This document shows positions 57,280 to 64,000 of a stretch of DNA of 64,000 bases, piece by piece. A program made the translations under genes and the position numbers. The stretch is from NCBI GenBank assembly GCA_913776615.1, contig CAJYPK010000022.1, forward strand, positions 62,001 to 126,000, written 5' to 3'. Each line of letters opens with the position of its first letter. The first letter of the stretch is position 1. Origin of the DNA: an uncultured Hymenobacter sp. GTDB taxonomy: Bacteria; Bacteroidota; Bacteroidia; Cytophagales; Hymenobacteraceae. A model generated the notes under the pieces. The model ran no database searches and had not been told where the DNA came from. It saw nothing but the letters and a program-made list of their open reading frames with translations.

Positions 57280-58881
57280 ATGCACACCAACTATTACTTC
57301 CTGCGCCAGCTGGCCCCGGCCCTCACCGCGCAGCTGCGCGGCTACCGCGTGGCCAGCTGCTTTTCGCAGGAAAAGGACGAGCTGGTAATCGGCTTACTCA
57401 GCCCTGTCGGTACCGAGTTTTGGCTAAAGGCACAGCTGGGGGCCACCTTCCCAGCGCTGGCCCTCCCCGAGAGCTTCCACCGCGCCCGCCAGAACTCCGT
57501 CGACCTGCTGCCCGAGTTACTGGGCCGCACGGTAGCCAGCGTCGAAGCCTGGCCCCAGGATCGGGTATTGCAATTTAATTTCAACGAAGACGGTGCCACG
57601 CTGCTTTTTAAGCTCTACGGCCCCCGTCCCAACGCCATTTTTCGCCCCACCCCGGAAGCCCCCGCCCAGCTCTTCCACCAGCGCTACACCACCGACGCGG
57701 CCCTCTACCCCACCCCAACGCAAGGGCAAGAATCACTTCAACAAGCCCCACCGTCCGAATCCCCGCAATCCGTTAAATCTGCGGTCTTGGATGCCCCCCT
57801 GGCCGACCTCCCGGCCCGCTTTCTCCGCGAGCGGCGCGGCTACGACCCCGCCCCCCTGGAAGTAAAGCAGCGGCTAGCCGCCGAGCTGCGAGCCGAGCTA
57901 GCGCAGCCAGCGCACTACTACCTCATCTACCTCGACGGCCGCACTCGCCTCAGCCTCGTGCCACTCGGCGACATCCTCGAAACGCTACCCGGTACCGATC
58001 CCATCGGCGCGCTTCGGCGCTTCGTCCCACTGGCCCTGGCCCGCCGCGCCCTCGAAACCGAGCGTCGCCTAGTGCGCCAGCTGCTCACGCGCCGTGCCGA
58101 CGAGGCTAGTACGAGCGCCCACCTGGCCCGCCAGCGCCTGCACGCCCTGGCCCATGAGGCCGGTTTCCGCCACCGTGCCGACCTCATCATGGCTAATCTG
58201 CACGCCATCGCGCCGGGAGCCAGCCAAGTAGAAATCATTGACTTCTACACCAACGAGCCGGTAATCCTTAAGCTCAAGCCACTCGAAAAGCCGCAGCGCA
58301 TTGCCGAAAATCTCTACCGCAAGGCAAAGAACCAGCAGATTGAGGAGCGCCAGCTCCAAGCCCGCATTACCGCCCGCGAAGCCGAGGCCCTGCAAGCGCT
58401 GGAGCTACTCGAAGAGCTGGATACCCAGCCCGCGCTGGCGGAGTTACGCGGCCTGCGCGCCTGGCGCAAGCTCCACGCCCTCGACCCCAGCCCGGCAACT
58501 GCCAAAGCACCTACCGAGCTACCCTTCAAAGTATTCGAGGACCACGGCTTTACCATCCTGGTGGGGCGCAATGCCCAGAACAACGATTTGCTGACGCAGA
58601 AATACGCCCACAAGGACGACCTCTGGCTGCACGCCAAAGACGTGAGCGGCTCGCACGTAGTCATTCGGCACCGGGCGGGGCAGCCGGTACCCGCGCCGGT
58701 TATCGAGCGCGCCGCGCAGCTGGCGGGCTGGTACTCGCGCCGTCAACACGATTCGCTGTGCCCGGTAACGGTCACGCCCAAGAAATTTGTACGCAAGCCC
58801 AAGGGGGCGCTGCCCGGCCAGGTGCTCGTCGAGCGCGAGCAAGTGGTACTGGTGGTACCGGGCAACCCGTTTGAGAAATAA
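57280..58881 (+). CDS. NFACT-family protein (RqcH/Rqc2 type)
   Basis: 533 residues. N-terminal NFACT-N domain, a coiled-coil middle (about 300-395, with KAKNQQIEERQLQARITAREAEALQ) and the C-terminal NFACT-R domain FTILVGRNAQNNDLLTQKYAHKDDLWLHAKDVSGSHVVIRH. RqcH binds stalled 50S subunits and adds C-terminal Ala tails; the DLWLHAKDVSGSHV motif fits. Residues about 160-170 (SESPQSVKSAV) are encoded by a shortened R1 repeat (57759-57786), an in-frame insertion in a linker. Confidence 0.88.
   Translation: MHTNYYFLRQLAPALTAQLRGYRVASCFSQEKDELVIGLLSPVGTEFWLKAQLGATFPALALPESFHRARQNSVDLLPELLGRTVASVEAWPQDRVLQFNFNEDGATLLFKLYGPRPNAIFRPTPEAPAQLFHQRYTTDAALYPTPTQGQESLQQAPPSESPQSVKSAVLDAPLADLPARFLRERRGYDPAPLEVKQRLAAELRAELAQPAHYYLIYLDGRTRLSLVPLGDILETLPGTDPIGALRRFVPLALARRALETERRLVRQLLTRRADEASTSAHLARQRLHALAHEAGFRHRADLIMANLHAIAPGASQVEIIDFYTNEPVILKLKPLEKPQRIAENLYRKAKNQQIEERQLQARITAREAEALQALELLEELDTQPALAELRGLRAWRKLHALDPSPATAKAPTELPFKVFEDHGFTILVGRNAQNNDLLTQKYAHKDDLWLHAKDVSGSHVVIRHRAGQPVPAPVIERAAQLAGWYSRRQHDSLCPVTVTPKKFVRKPKGALPGQVLVEREQVVLVVPGNPFEK
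57759..57786 (+). repeat. R1 repeat inside a coding sequence
   Basis: ATCCCCG followed by CAATCCGTTAAATCTGCGGTC. The last 20 bases are identical to the intergenic R1 copy at 8993-9012. It is in frame with the NFACT gene. Confidence 0.85.
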
Positions 58882-59045
58882 ACGCACCCGAGATGCGTCG
58901 CTAGCTGCTAAATGGTTGGTAGCGGCTCAAGGAATTCTATGTAACCACAATGGTCGCCATGCTCGGCATGACCGACGGGCCGGGTGAATAGGAAATCTCG
59001 GACGGCTTGCCAGGCGCACGAGATGCTTGCAAACTAAATAGCCAC

Positions 59046-59076
59046 AAAAAAAGCCTGCTTTACAGCAGGCTTTTTC
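59046..59076 (-). terminator. tRNA-Leu terminator
   Basis: Stem AAGCCTGCT / AGCAGGCTT around a 5-base loop; on the minus strand seven T follow. It is also usable on the plus strand for the NFACT transcript. Confidence 0.85.
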
Positions 59077-59084
59077 GTTCTACG

Positions 59085-59166
59085 TGCGCGCGGGGAGATT
59101 CGAACTCCCACACCCGAAGGCACCACCCCCTCAAGATGGCGTGTCTACCAGTTTCACCACGTGCGC
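59085..59166 (-). tRNA. tRNA-Leu (anticodon GAG)
   Basis: 82 nt on the minus strand, with D-arm TGGTGAAACTGGTAGACAC, anticodon stem CCATC/GGTGG and loop TTGAGGG (anticodon GAG, reads CUC/CUU), long variable arm (TGCCTTCGGGTGT, class II) and T-arm GTGGGAGTTCGAATCTCCC. CCA is not encoded. The acceptor stem GCGCACG/CGCGCGC has one A-C mismatch at the fifth pair. Confidence 0.92.
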
Positions 59167-59231
59167 AGAAAGGCAATCGGCAACTTGGTTTCGGCTTCAG
59201 CAGCCGGCTTCGTTGAGGTGCGAAGCGGGTG

Positions 59232-59261
59232 CAAAGGTACTAGGCCAATCGGCTTTTGCAA
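59232..59261 (-). promoter_or_regulatory. consensus promoter of tRNA-Leu
   Basis: On the minus strand TTG (59261-59259), 19 bases, TACCTTTG (59239-59232). Predicted start about 59226, a 60-base leader before the tRNA. Confidence 0.85.
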
Positions 59262-59378
59262 GCGCTGCGCTTGCTTTTGGGCCAAAAAAAATTGTCTTCA
59301 GCCGTCGCACATCTGCTTAGTACTTACTTGGCAAGATATTAGCTCCGCGGTGAGGGCTGGGCTTTTTTTTATTTTTTT

Positions 59379-59849
59379 ATGGCAGACGCTTCTCAGCCGG
59401 CAAACAAGGCTTCGTTTTTCGGGCGGTTTGCGGAAAAGACCACCAAGTATTCGGGCACCACGACCGTGTTTGTGGGTGCGGTGGGTATCGTGTTGCTCTG
59501 GGCCGTGTCGGGGCCGTTCTTTCACTATTCCGAAACCTGGCAGCTGGTCATCAACACGGGCACTACCATCATTACTTTTCTGATGGTATTTCTCATTCAG
59601 CGGGCGCAGAATAAAGATTCGCTGGTGCTGCACCTCAAGCTCAACGAGCTGCTGGCAGCTACCAAGGGGGCCAGCAACCGGCTCATCAACGCCCAGGATT
59701 TTTCGGAGGAGGAAATCAAGCTCATTCACCAATTTTATTGCCTGCTGGCCGAAAAGGCCCGCACCGACAACGACTTGGGCGAAACCCACTCGGTAGAAGA
59801 GGCCGAAGACAACCATCACGAAAAGTTGGCGGCCCACCGCAGCGAGTAA
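59379..59849 (+). CDS. low-affinity iron permease family protein
   Basis: 156 residues. Two membrane segments (about 28-48 VFVGAVGIVLLWAVSGPFF and 55-75 INTGTTIITFLMVFLIQRAQ) followed by the family signature NKDSLVLHLKLNELLAATKGASNRLINAQDFSEEEI. The name derives from yeast Fet4-like distant homologues; iron transport by the bacterial group is not well shown. Confidence 0.85.
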   Translation: MADASQPANKASFFGRFAEKTTKYSGTTTVFVGAVGIVLLWAVSGPFFHYSETWQLVINTGTTIITFLMVFLIQRAQNKDSLVLHLKLNELLAATKGASNRLINAQDFSEEEIKLIHQFYCLLAEKARTDNDLGETHSVEEAEDNHHEKLAAHRSE

Positions 59850-59935
59850 GCTCGGCCATTAGCCAGGGCGGCCATTTTTGCGTAGGGAATACCGTTCGGC
59901 TGCACAAAACGTAGCGGCACTACTTTTCCCGACTC

Positions 59936-60400
59936 ATGAATCAAGCGCACTGGCACCTGCTTTTCAATCACGTTCCCATTTTTGGTGCGCTCGGCGGCGC
60001 GTTGCTGCTGGCAACCGGCCTGTTCCGCCGGCAAGATGCTCTGCTGCGGGCAGGCTTATGGGCGTTGGTGCTGGCCGTAGTGGTGGGACTGCCTGCCCAG
60101 CTTACCGGCTCGGGCGCGGCCAAGGTGATTAAAGACATGCCCCGCGTAAGTGAGGCGCTCATTAAAAACCACGCGCAGGCCGGACGGCTGGGCTACTGGG
60201 TGCTGGTGGCGGCGGGCACGCTGGCCCTGCTCTGTTTGGCTATGCTGCGACAGGGTACCACCCGGGCCCGGCAGTTGGCCTGGGGCACCTTATTGGTAGC
60301 CGTACTCAGCTTCGGACTGCTGGCCCGGGCGGGCAATCTGGGCGGGCAGATTAGCCACCCCGAAATTCGGGAAGGCTTCGGCACCCCGGACGAGCTGTAG
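59936..60400 (+). CDS. small membrane protein, DUF2231-like
   Basis: 154 residues with four membrane segments. The N-terminal HWHLLFNHVPIFGALGGALLL, a central NHAQAGRLGYWVLVAAG and the C-terminal GGQISHPEI place histidines near the membrane, as in DUF2231-type predicted haem or redox membrane proteins. The family assignment is tentative. Confidence 0.65.
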   Translation: MNQAHWHLLFNHVPIFGALGGALLLATGLFRRQDALLRAGLWALVLAVVVGLPAQLTGSGAAKVIKDMPRVSEALIKNHAQAGRLGYWVLVAAGTLALLCLAMLRQGTTRARQLAWGTLLVAVLSFGLLARAGNLGGQISHPEIREGFGTPDEL

Positions 60401-60618
60401 TCTGCGGGCGCTGTCTGGCACTGCGACTCCGGGGTAGCTTGTTATTTTTAGCGGTGTAAGTCGTCTGCTGGGGCGAGCATAGCGAAAAAGGCGCATCAAA
60501 ACAGTATTACTGGGTAGATACGCCTTCTTCGCCATGCTGGTCCGCCCAGGCTGTTTCAGCGGGTTAATAACCCCGGCGAAACAGCTAGCAGCTTATTTGT
60601 ATTTTTTCCTTTATTCTT
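60401..60618. other. intergenic stretch with two hairpins
   Basis: An imperfect inverted pair AGCATAGCGAAAAAGGCGCA / TACGCCTTCTTCGCCATGCT (about 60477-60538) and a hairpin GCTGTTTCAGCGGGTT / AACCCCGGCGAAACAGC (60550-60586). The second could terminate transcription or act in the leader of the MOSC gene; function not known. Confidence 0.45.
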
Positions 60619-61191
60619 ATGGCCTTCCCTTTTTTCGGCGATGATAAATCGACGGTTGCCCGACTACTGGCTACCCTACCCCAGACGGGCCGCGTGGAGT
60701 GGATAGGCCTGCGCCACGTCCGACGCGAAGCACCGGAGGCCGTAACCGAGGTAGAAGTCCTAACCGACAGCCACCTGGCCGGCGACCACGCCAGCCCCAA
60801 GGCCGGCGGCAAGCGTCAGGTCACGCTTATTCAGCACGAGCATTTGGCGGCAGTGGCTGGCTTTTTAGGACTTCCGGAGCCAGTGGCCCCGGGCCGGCTG
60901 CGCCGCAACTTAGTAGTGAGTGGCCTCAACTTGCTGGCACTGAAGGGCCGGCAGATTCAGTTAGGCGACGAGGTAATTCTGGCCGTCACGGGCGAGTGTC
61001 ATCCGTGCTCGCGCATGGAGGAGGAGTTGGGACCGGGTGGCTACAACGCCATGCGCGGCCACGGCGGCCTCACGGCCAATATTGTGCGCGGCGGGCGGCT
61101 GCGCGTGGGCGACGCCGTGCGCGTGCTGCCCGGCGAACCCGCCCACGCGGCCAATAAAAAACCCGCAGCCAAAGGCAGCGGGCTTTCCTGA
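60619..61191 (+). CDS. MOSC domain protein
   Basis: 190 residues. The MOSC (molybdenum cofactor sulfurase C-terminal) core shows GRVEWIGLRHVRRE, DSHLAGDHASPKAGG-RQVTLIQ, RRNLVVSGLNLLALKG and the Cys motif TGECHPCSRMEE. Related proteins (YiiM, YuaD) act in molybdenum-dependent reduction of hydroxylated compounds. The last codons form a GC-rich hairpin (61159-61185) that may aid termination. Confidence 0.85.
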   Translation: MAFPFFGDDKSTVARLLATLPQTGRVEWIGLRHVRREAPEAVTEVEVLTDSHLAGDHASPKAGGKRQVTLIQHEHLAAVAGFLGLPEPVAPGRLRRNLVVSGLNLLALKGRQIQLGDEVILAVTGECHPCSRMEEELGPGGYNAMRGHGGLTANIVRGGRLRVGDAVRVLPGEPAHAANKKPAAKGSGLS

Positions 61192-61275
61192 GCTATGAAA
61201 ACACGGCTCTGACGAGCCTGCTCAATGTTACGAAACGATGATGGGCACTGGATTTACCTACACCTTATTTTATTT

Positions 61276-62676
61276 CTAGGCCCCGTCCATGCGGACGATT
61301 TTAGGGGTGAAGGAGCCAAGTACGTCTACCAGCTCGCGCTGGCTGGCCATTACGGTACGAATATCCTTGTAAGCCATCGGCGCTTCGTCGAGGCCGCCGC
61401 CGATAAGCTCGACGCCGTGGTCGGCGAGGTAGCGACGCACCTGGGCCTCACCCAACTCAGCCTTGGCCCGCGTGCGCGACATGAGCCGCCCCGCCCCGTG
61501 CGACGCCGAGGCCAGCGACGCTGCCAGGCCGCGCCCCCGCACGATGAAGCCGGGGGCCGTCATGGAGCCGGGGATGATGCCGAGCACGCCCGCGCCGGCC
61601 GGCGTAGCCCCCTTGCGGTGGGTAATGACCTCGCGACCATCGGCCAGGCGTTCCTTCCAGGCAAAGTTGTGGTGATTTTCAACCTTAGCCAGTGGCTTGT
61701 GCCCCAGAGCCTTGGCCAGCCGACGGTGAATGTGCTCGTGGCAGGCCGAAGCATAATCACCGGCCAGGTTCATGGCGGCCCAGTATTCTTGGCCAGCCTC
61801 GGTATCGAGGCCTAGCCAGGCGAGGTGCTGGGCCTCGGCGGGCAGTTTGCACACGTCCTTGGCCAGGCCGGTGTAATGCTGGGCCACGCTGGCCCCCAGC
61901 CCCCGCGAGCCGGAGTGCGAAAGGATGCCCAGGTACTGGCCCAGGGGCAGGCCCAAATCGTTGGTGGGGTCAGTGATGTCAACCAACCCAAATTCCACGA
62001 AGTGGTTGCCCGAGCCCGAAGTACCGATCTGCTCAGCGGCCGTAGCGAGCTTATTTTTCAGAAACGGCACGGCCTGAAATTCGTCGCGGTCGAGCACGGC
62101 GTGGTCGAGGCGCTGCCCCCGCTCCCACCCCCGCCCGCTACCGAAACGGGTATTGTCGAGCAGGATTTTGCGCAGCTCCTGGGTACGTTGCGCGAGGTAT
62201 TTGGCCGGTAAGTCGAATACTGACAATGCCATGCGGCACCCAATGTCCACGCCCACAGCGTAGGGAATAACGGCGTTGTCGGTAGCCAGCACGCCGCCGA
62301 TGGGCAGGCCGTAGCCGTGGTGGGCGTCGGGCATGAGCGCGCCGGCCACCGTCACGGGCAGCTTCATGGCCGTTTCCATCTGGTGGATGGCCCCGGCCTC
62401 GATGTGCTCGGCCCCGAAGGTAGCGTAGGGCTTGCGCGCCACCAGGTCGATGTGGCGCGTGGGGGGCGGCAGGAGCGCGCCCGCCACGTGGCTCCACGCC
62501 AGGTCGGTGAGGTACTCGGAGGGGCTAGCCAGGATTTTTTGCAGAAGCTCAAGCTGGGCGCTCTGCGCCAACCGCTTGAATTCTTTACGCTGGAGCTGCG
62601 CCAAGGCCAGCCCAATGGCGCGGCCCTCGGGAAAGCCGAGTTGCCGCAAGTCGTTGCCCCGTAAAATAGAAGCCAT
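61276..62676 (-). CDS. rtcB: RtcB-family RNA ligase
   Basis: 466 residues; RtcB joins RNA 2',3'-cyclic phosphate or 3'-phosphate ends to 5'-OH with GTP and Mn2+. Motifs: GVDIGCRMAL (metal Cys/Asp), SGSGNHFVEFG (metal His), SHSGSRGLG, VENHHNFAWKE and SHGAGRLMSR with the histidine that is guanylylated in characterised enzymes. ATG at 62676 chosen; the frame stays open to 62898, but that stretch is leader sequence without homology. Four tandem tRNA-like RNAs lie upstream on the same strand and end 233 bases before the start. Confidence 0.93.
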   Translation of the reverse strand: MASILRGNDLRQLGFPEGRAIGLALAQLQRKEFKRLAQSAQLELLQKILASPSEYLTDLAWSHVAGALLPPPTRHIDLVARKPYATFGAEHIEAGAIHQMETAMKLPVTVAGALMPDAHHGYGLPIGGVLATDNAVIPYAVGVDIGCRMALSVFDLPAKYLAQRTQELRKILLDNTRFGSGRGWERGQRLDHAVLDRDEFQAVPFLKNKLATAAEQIGTSGSGNHFVEFGLVDITDPTNDLGLPLGQYLGILSHSGSRGLGASVAQHYTGLAKDVCKLPAEAQHLAWLGLDTEAGQEYWAAMNLAGDYASACHEHIHRRLAKALGHKPLAKVENHHNFAWKERLADGREVITHRKGATPAGAGVLGIIPGSMTAPGFIVRGRGLAASLASASHGAGRLMSRTRAKAELGEAQVRRYLADHGVELIGGGLDEAPMAYKDIRTVMASQRELVDVLGSFTPKIVRMDGA

Positions 62677-62909
62677 GATTTTTAGTGAATTAAGCAGAAG
62701 ATAAGTGCGGAGCGCAGCGCGACTACCCGCCAGCCTAGCAAGCTGGCCCGGGTGGCTCGGGCTGGGCGGGCGATAAAAAATACCGGAGCGACAAGCGACC
62801 CGCGTGGGGCCAAAAGGACTAGATAGGTCGAAGGAACGCGGGCCTACGGCATCCGGTAAAAGGAAAGAGAAGCGGCTAGTTGCCACCTCGGTACGCATCG
62901 TTATTGAAA

Positions 62910-63048
62910 GCCAGGCCGGGCAACGGGCGCCCCGCCATTAATATGTGCGTTGTCAGTTACGCCACCGCTGGCGAGCCAGCAGGCAGGATTCAAACCTGCA
63001 TCTCATCGTCCCGAACGAAGTAAGGCGGGGCTACGGCACCGGCCTGGC
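62910..63048 (-). ncRNA. tRNA-mimic RNA 4 of array (bacterial Y RNA/YrlA-like)
   Basis: About 139 nt. Closing stem GCCAGGCCGG (63048-63039) / CCGGCCTGGC (62919-62910), then a bulged U and GCCGTAG. Inner helix GCCCCGCC (63031-63024) / GGCGGGGC (62936-62929), perfect. Invariant CTTCG after the inner helix. T-arm GCAGG-TTTGAAT-CCTGC (62999-62983), followed at once by a 7-bp acceptor-like stem CTGCTGG/CCAGCGG closed by CTCG (62982-62965). Order T-arm, closed acceptor, then 3' strand is that of a tRNA opened at the anticodon. Confidence 0.82.
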
Positions 63049-63060
63049 AATCAAAATCCT

Positions 63061-63202
63061 AATTGGGGCAACAAGCGCCCGGCCTCCATATCCTGCTCTA
63101 CCATGCTGAGCTACGGCAGTGGCCGAAGCCACCCCGGCGGGAATCGAACCCGCGACCTGGGCATTAAAAGTGCGAAGTATGGCCTGGCTACGGCACCCAA
63201 CT
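63061..63202 (-). ncRNA. tRNA-mimic RNA 3 of array (bacterial Y RNA/YrlA-like, with D-arm)
   Basis: About 142 nt and the clearest mimic. Closing stem TTGGG / CCCAA with bulged U; inner helix GGCCATA (63184-63178) / TATGG-AG-GCC (63090-63081). T-arm GCGGG-TTCGATT-CCCGC (63153-63137); acceptor-like stem CGGGGTGGC / GCCACTGCCG closed by TTCG (63136-63114); the two bases TA as tRNA positions 8-9; perfect D-arm GCTC-AGCATGGTA-GAGC (63111-63095). A Lys-anticodon-like CTTTTAA lies in the 5' part but without a proper stem. Not a translatable tRNA: the acceptor end is closed. Confidence 0.85.
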
Positions 63203-63221
63203 AGGTAAAAAACAACTGAGC

Positions 63222-63364
63222 AATCGGGGCGACAAGTGGGCAGCCACCGGACTGGCCCTACCCTTGCGCAAACGCGGCCCGGGCACACCAGGGCTACTTC
63301 GGGAGTCGAACCCGCGACCAGCCCGAAGGGTGAGCGAAGGATGGCTACCCTACGGCACCCGATT
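63222..63364 (-). ncRNA. tRNA-mimic RNA 2 of array (most diverged copy)
   Basis: About 143 nt. Closing stem AATCGGG / CCCGATT, bulged U, GCCGTAG; inner helix GGTAGCCA (63349-63342) / TGGCTGCC (63246-63239). CTTCG conserved. T-arm CGGG-TTCGACT-CCCG (63314-63300); a stem GCCCTGG/CCCGGGC closed by TGTG (63294-63277) follows after five bases and has one mismatch. A T-rich stretch (TTGTTTTTTACC) follows the 3' end. Confidence 0.75.
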
Positions 63365-63370
63365 AGTCAG

Positions 63371-63507
63371 AAAAAAATGGGGCAACAAGCGGTCGGCGCA
63401 GTGTTTTCGTCCACCAGCCGGGGCTGGCGGCGGGATTCGAACCCGCATGATGCAGTGTATCACACCCGAAAACTTTACCACGAAGTAGCGCCAATCTACG
63501 GCACCCA
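63371..63507 (-). ncRNA. tRNA-mimic RNA 1 of array (first transcribed copy)
   Basis: Closing element GGGTGCCGTAG (63506-63496) with CTTGTTGCCCC (63389-63379), followed by seven T (63377-63371). Inner helix TTGGCGC (63494-63488) / GCGCCGA (63399-63393). CTTCG conserved. T-arm GCGGG-TTCGAAT-CCCGC (63446-63430) and, directly after it, a 7-bp stem CGCCAGC/GCTGGTG closed by CCCG (63429-63412). A D-arm-like ACTTCGTGGTAAAGT lies in the 5' part. Confidence 0.8.
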
Positions 63508-63534
63508 AAAAAAGTAAAAAACTTTACAAAATAT

Positions 63535-63651
63535 GGCCGTGTGGAACGGGCCGCCGGAGCAATCGAGGCCCCGGCGGGGAGCCGTTCCGGCCAGCGACTG
63601 CCAAGGTGCGGTCAGCCGTTTGCCTAAGTTGCGACGCAGAAAGTTCTGCGT
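63535..63651 (-). other. structured spacer between PARG-like gene and RNA array
   Basis: A long imperfect hairpin (GGCCGGAACGG...CCGTTCCACACGGCC, inner CCGCCGG/CCGGCGG; 63535-63592) and a palindrome ACGCAGAAAGTTCTGCGT (63634-63651). They may end the PARG-like transcript or process the RNA array; no canonical promoter was found for the array. Confidence 0.5.
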
Positions 63652-63680
63652 ATGAAATGCTTAACAAATACCCGGCCAAT

Positions 63681-64000
63681 TTAGTGCTTGGCCAGCGCGT
63701 GGTCGAATACACGTAGTACGGCGTGCGGCGGTTTAGGGTCGAAAATGGCGAAGTCGAGCCGCCGAAAACGGCCCCGAATCGCGGGCTCGGCCAGGGCTTC
63801 GGCGAAGAGCTGCGCTACCTGAGCCGGGTCGTTGGCGAAGACGCCGCAGCCCCAGGCGCCCAGTACCAGGGCCTCTATTTCGTGGCGAGCGGCTACGGCC
63901 AGCACCAGGCGCAGGCGTTGCCGCATGATAGGCACCAGCTGCGGCAGCAGCTCGGGCGAGTTGCGGGCCAGGGCGCCCGCATTGACGGCGGGGGCCGTAA
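63681..64000 (-). CDS. TIGR02452-type PARG/macrodomain protein, C-terminal part (runs off the window)
   Basis: The frame is open to the window edge; the visible 105 residues include TAPAVNAGALARNSPE, MRQRLRLVLAVAARHEIEALVLGAWGCGVFANDPAQVAQLFAEAL and FRRLDFAIFDPKP. This is the C-terminal half of the microbial PARG-like (TIGR02452/DUF2263) macrodomain family, which removes or binds ADP-ribose. The N-terminal half lies beyond 64000. Same strand as, and upstream of, the RNA array and rtcB; the family has been linked by others to RNA-repair gene neighbourhoods, which fits this context. Confidence 0.88.
   Translation of the reverse strand, partial: TAPAVNAGALARNSPELLPQLVPIMRQRLRLVLAVAARHEIEALVLGAWGCGVFANDPAQVAQLFAEALAEPAIRGRFRRLDFAIFDPKPPHAVLRVFDHALAKH

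Noticed and set aside
62910..63507. Four ordinary tRNA genes
   Set aside because: T-arms are canonical but the acceptor strands are joined by a short loop, D-arms are missing in three copies, and no 5-bp anticodon stem forms; the elements are permuted mimics rather than translatable tRNAs.
62950..63517. Short plus-strand reading frames across the rtcB upstream region
   Set aside because: They lie antisense to the tRNA-like array, have no family features and owe their openness to the repeated units.

Overview
The window looks like chromosome from a GC-rich member of the Bacteroidota, most likely Hymenobacter or a close relative (order Cytophagales). The basis is the SusC/SusD/SusE locus, a TonB receptor paired with a DUF4249 lipoprotein, family-typical proteins throughout, absence of Shine-Dalgarno sequences, and promoters of the Bacteroidota type (TTG, 19 bases, TAnnTTTG), two of them exact. 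No phage, integrase, transposase or CRISPR array was seen. Short inverted-repeat elements of several families fill many of the gaps between genes.

Layout. 0.2-4 kb: TonB receptor and DUF4249 lipoprotein. 4-13.5 kb: housekeeping genes (purine nucleoside phosphorylase, M1 peptidase, SppA, RarA, EamA transporter, SDR, photolyase). 13.5-14.5 kb: repeat elements and an AT-rich patch with one small lipoprotein gene. 14.6-25.4 kb: isocitrate dehydrogenase, M16 peptidase, DEAD-box helicase, methyltransferase, CoA transferase, a phospholipase C-like protein and a small periplasmic protein. 25.6-31.3 kb: susC-susD-susE operon on the minus strand. 32-35 kb: an exported protein, an esterase gene split by an in-frame stop, a free-standing small RNA gene, and a phenylalanine-hydroxylase homologue that has lost both iron-binding histidines. 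35-49.5 kb: dienelactone hydrolase, TetR-ABC1 kinase pair, YfiT-like protein, two transporters, metallophosphoesterase, VWA protein, an ECF sigma operon, a class III aminotransferase, TerB-like protein and phosphofructokinase. 49.7-61.2 kb: MiaA, glycosyltransferase, a large hybrid histidine kinase with its response regulator, MBL hydrolase, NFACT protein, tRNA-Leu, small membrane proteins and a MOSC protein.

The most striking region is 61.3-64.0 kb. On the minus strand a PARG/macrodomain-like gene (cut by the window end) is followed by four tandem structured RNAs of about 130-145 nt and then rtcB, an RNA ligase gene. Each RNA has closing stems supported by compensatory base changes, a tRNA-type T-arm, and directly or shortly after it an acceptor-like stem closed by a 4-base loop. 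One also carries a perfect D-arm. The order is that of a tRNA circularly permuted at the anticodon, which is the architecture reported for bacterial Y RNAs of the YrlA type. With rtcB and a PARG-like protein this reads as an RNA-repair or RNA-surveillance locus with an unusual four-copy tRNA-mimic array. No Ro/TROVE protein lies inside the window.
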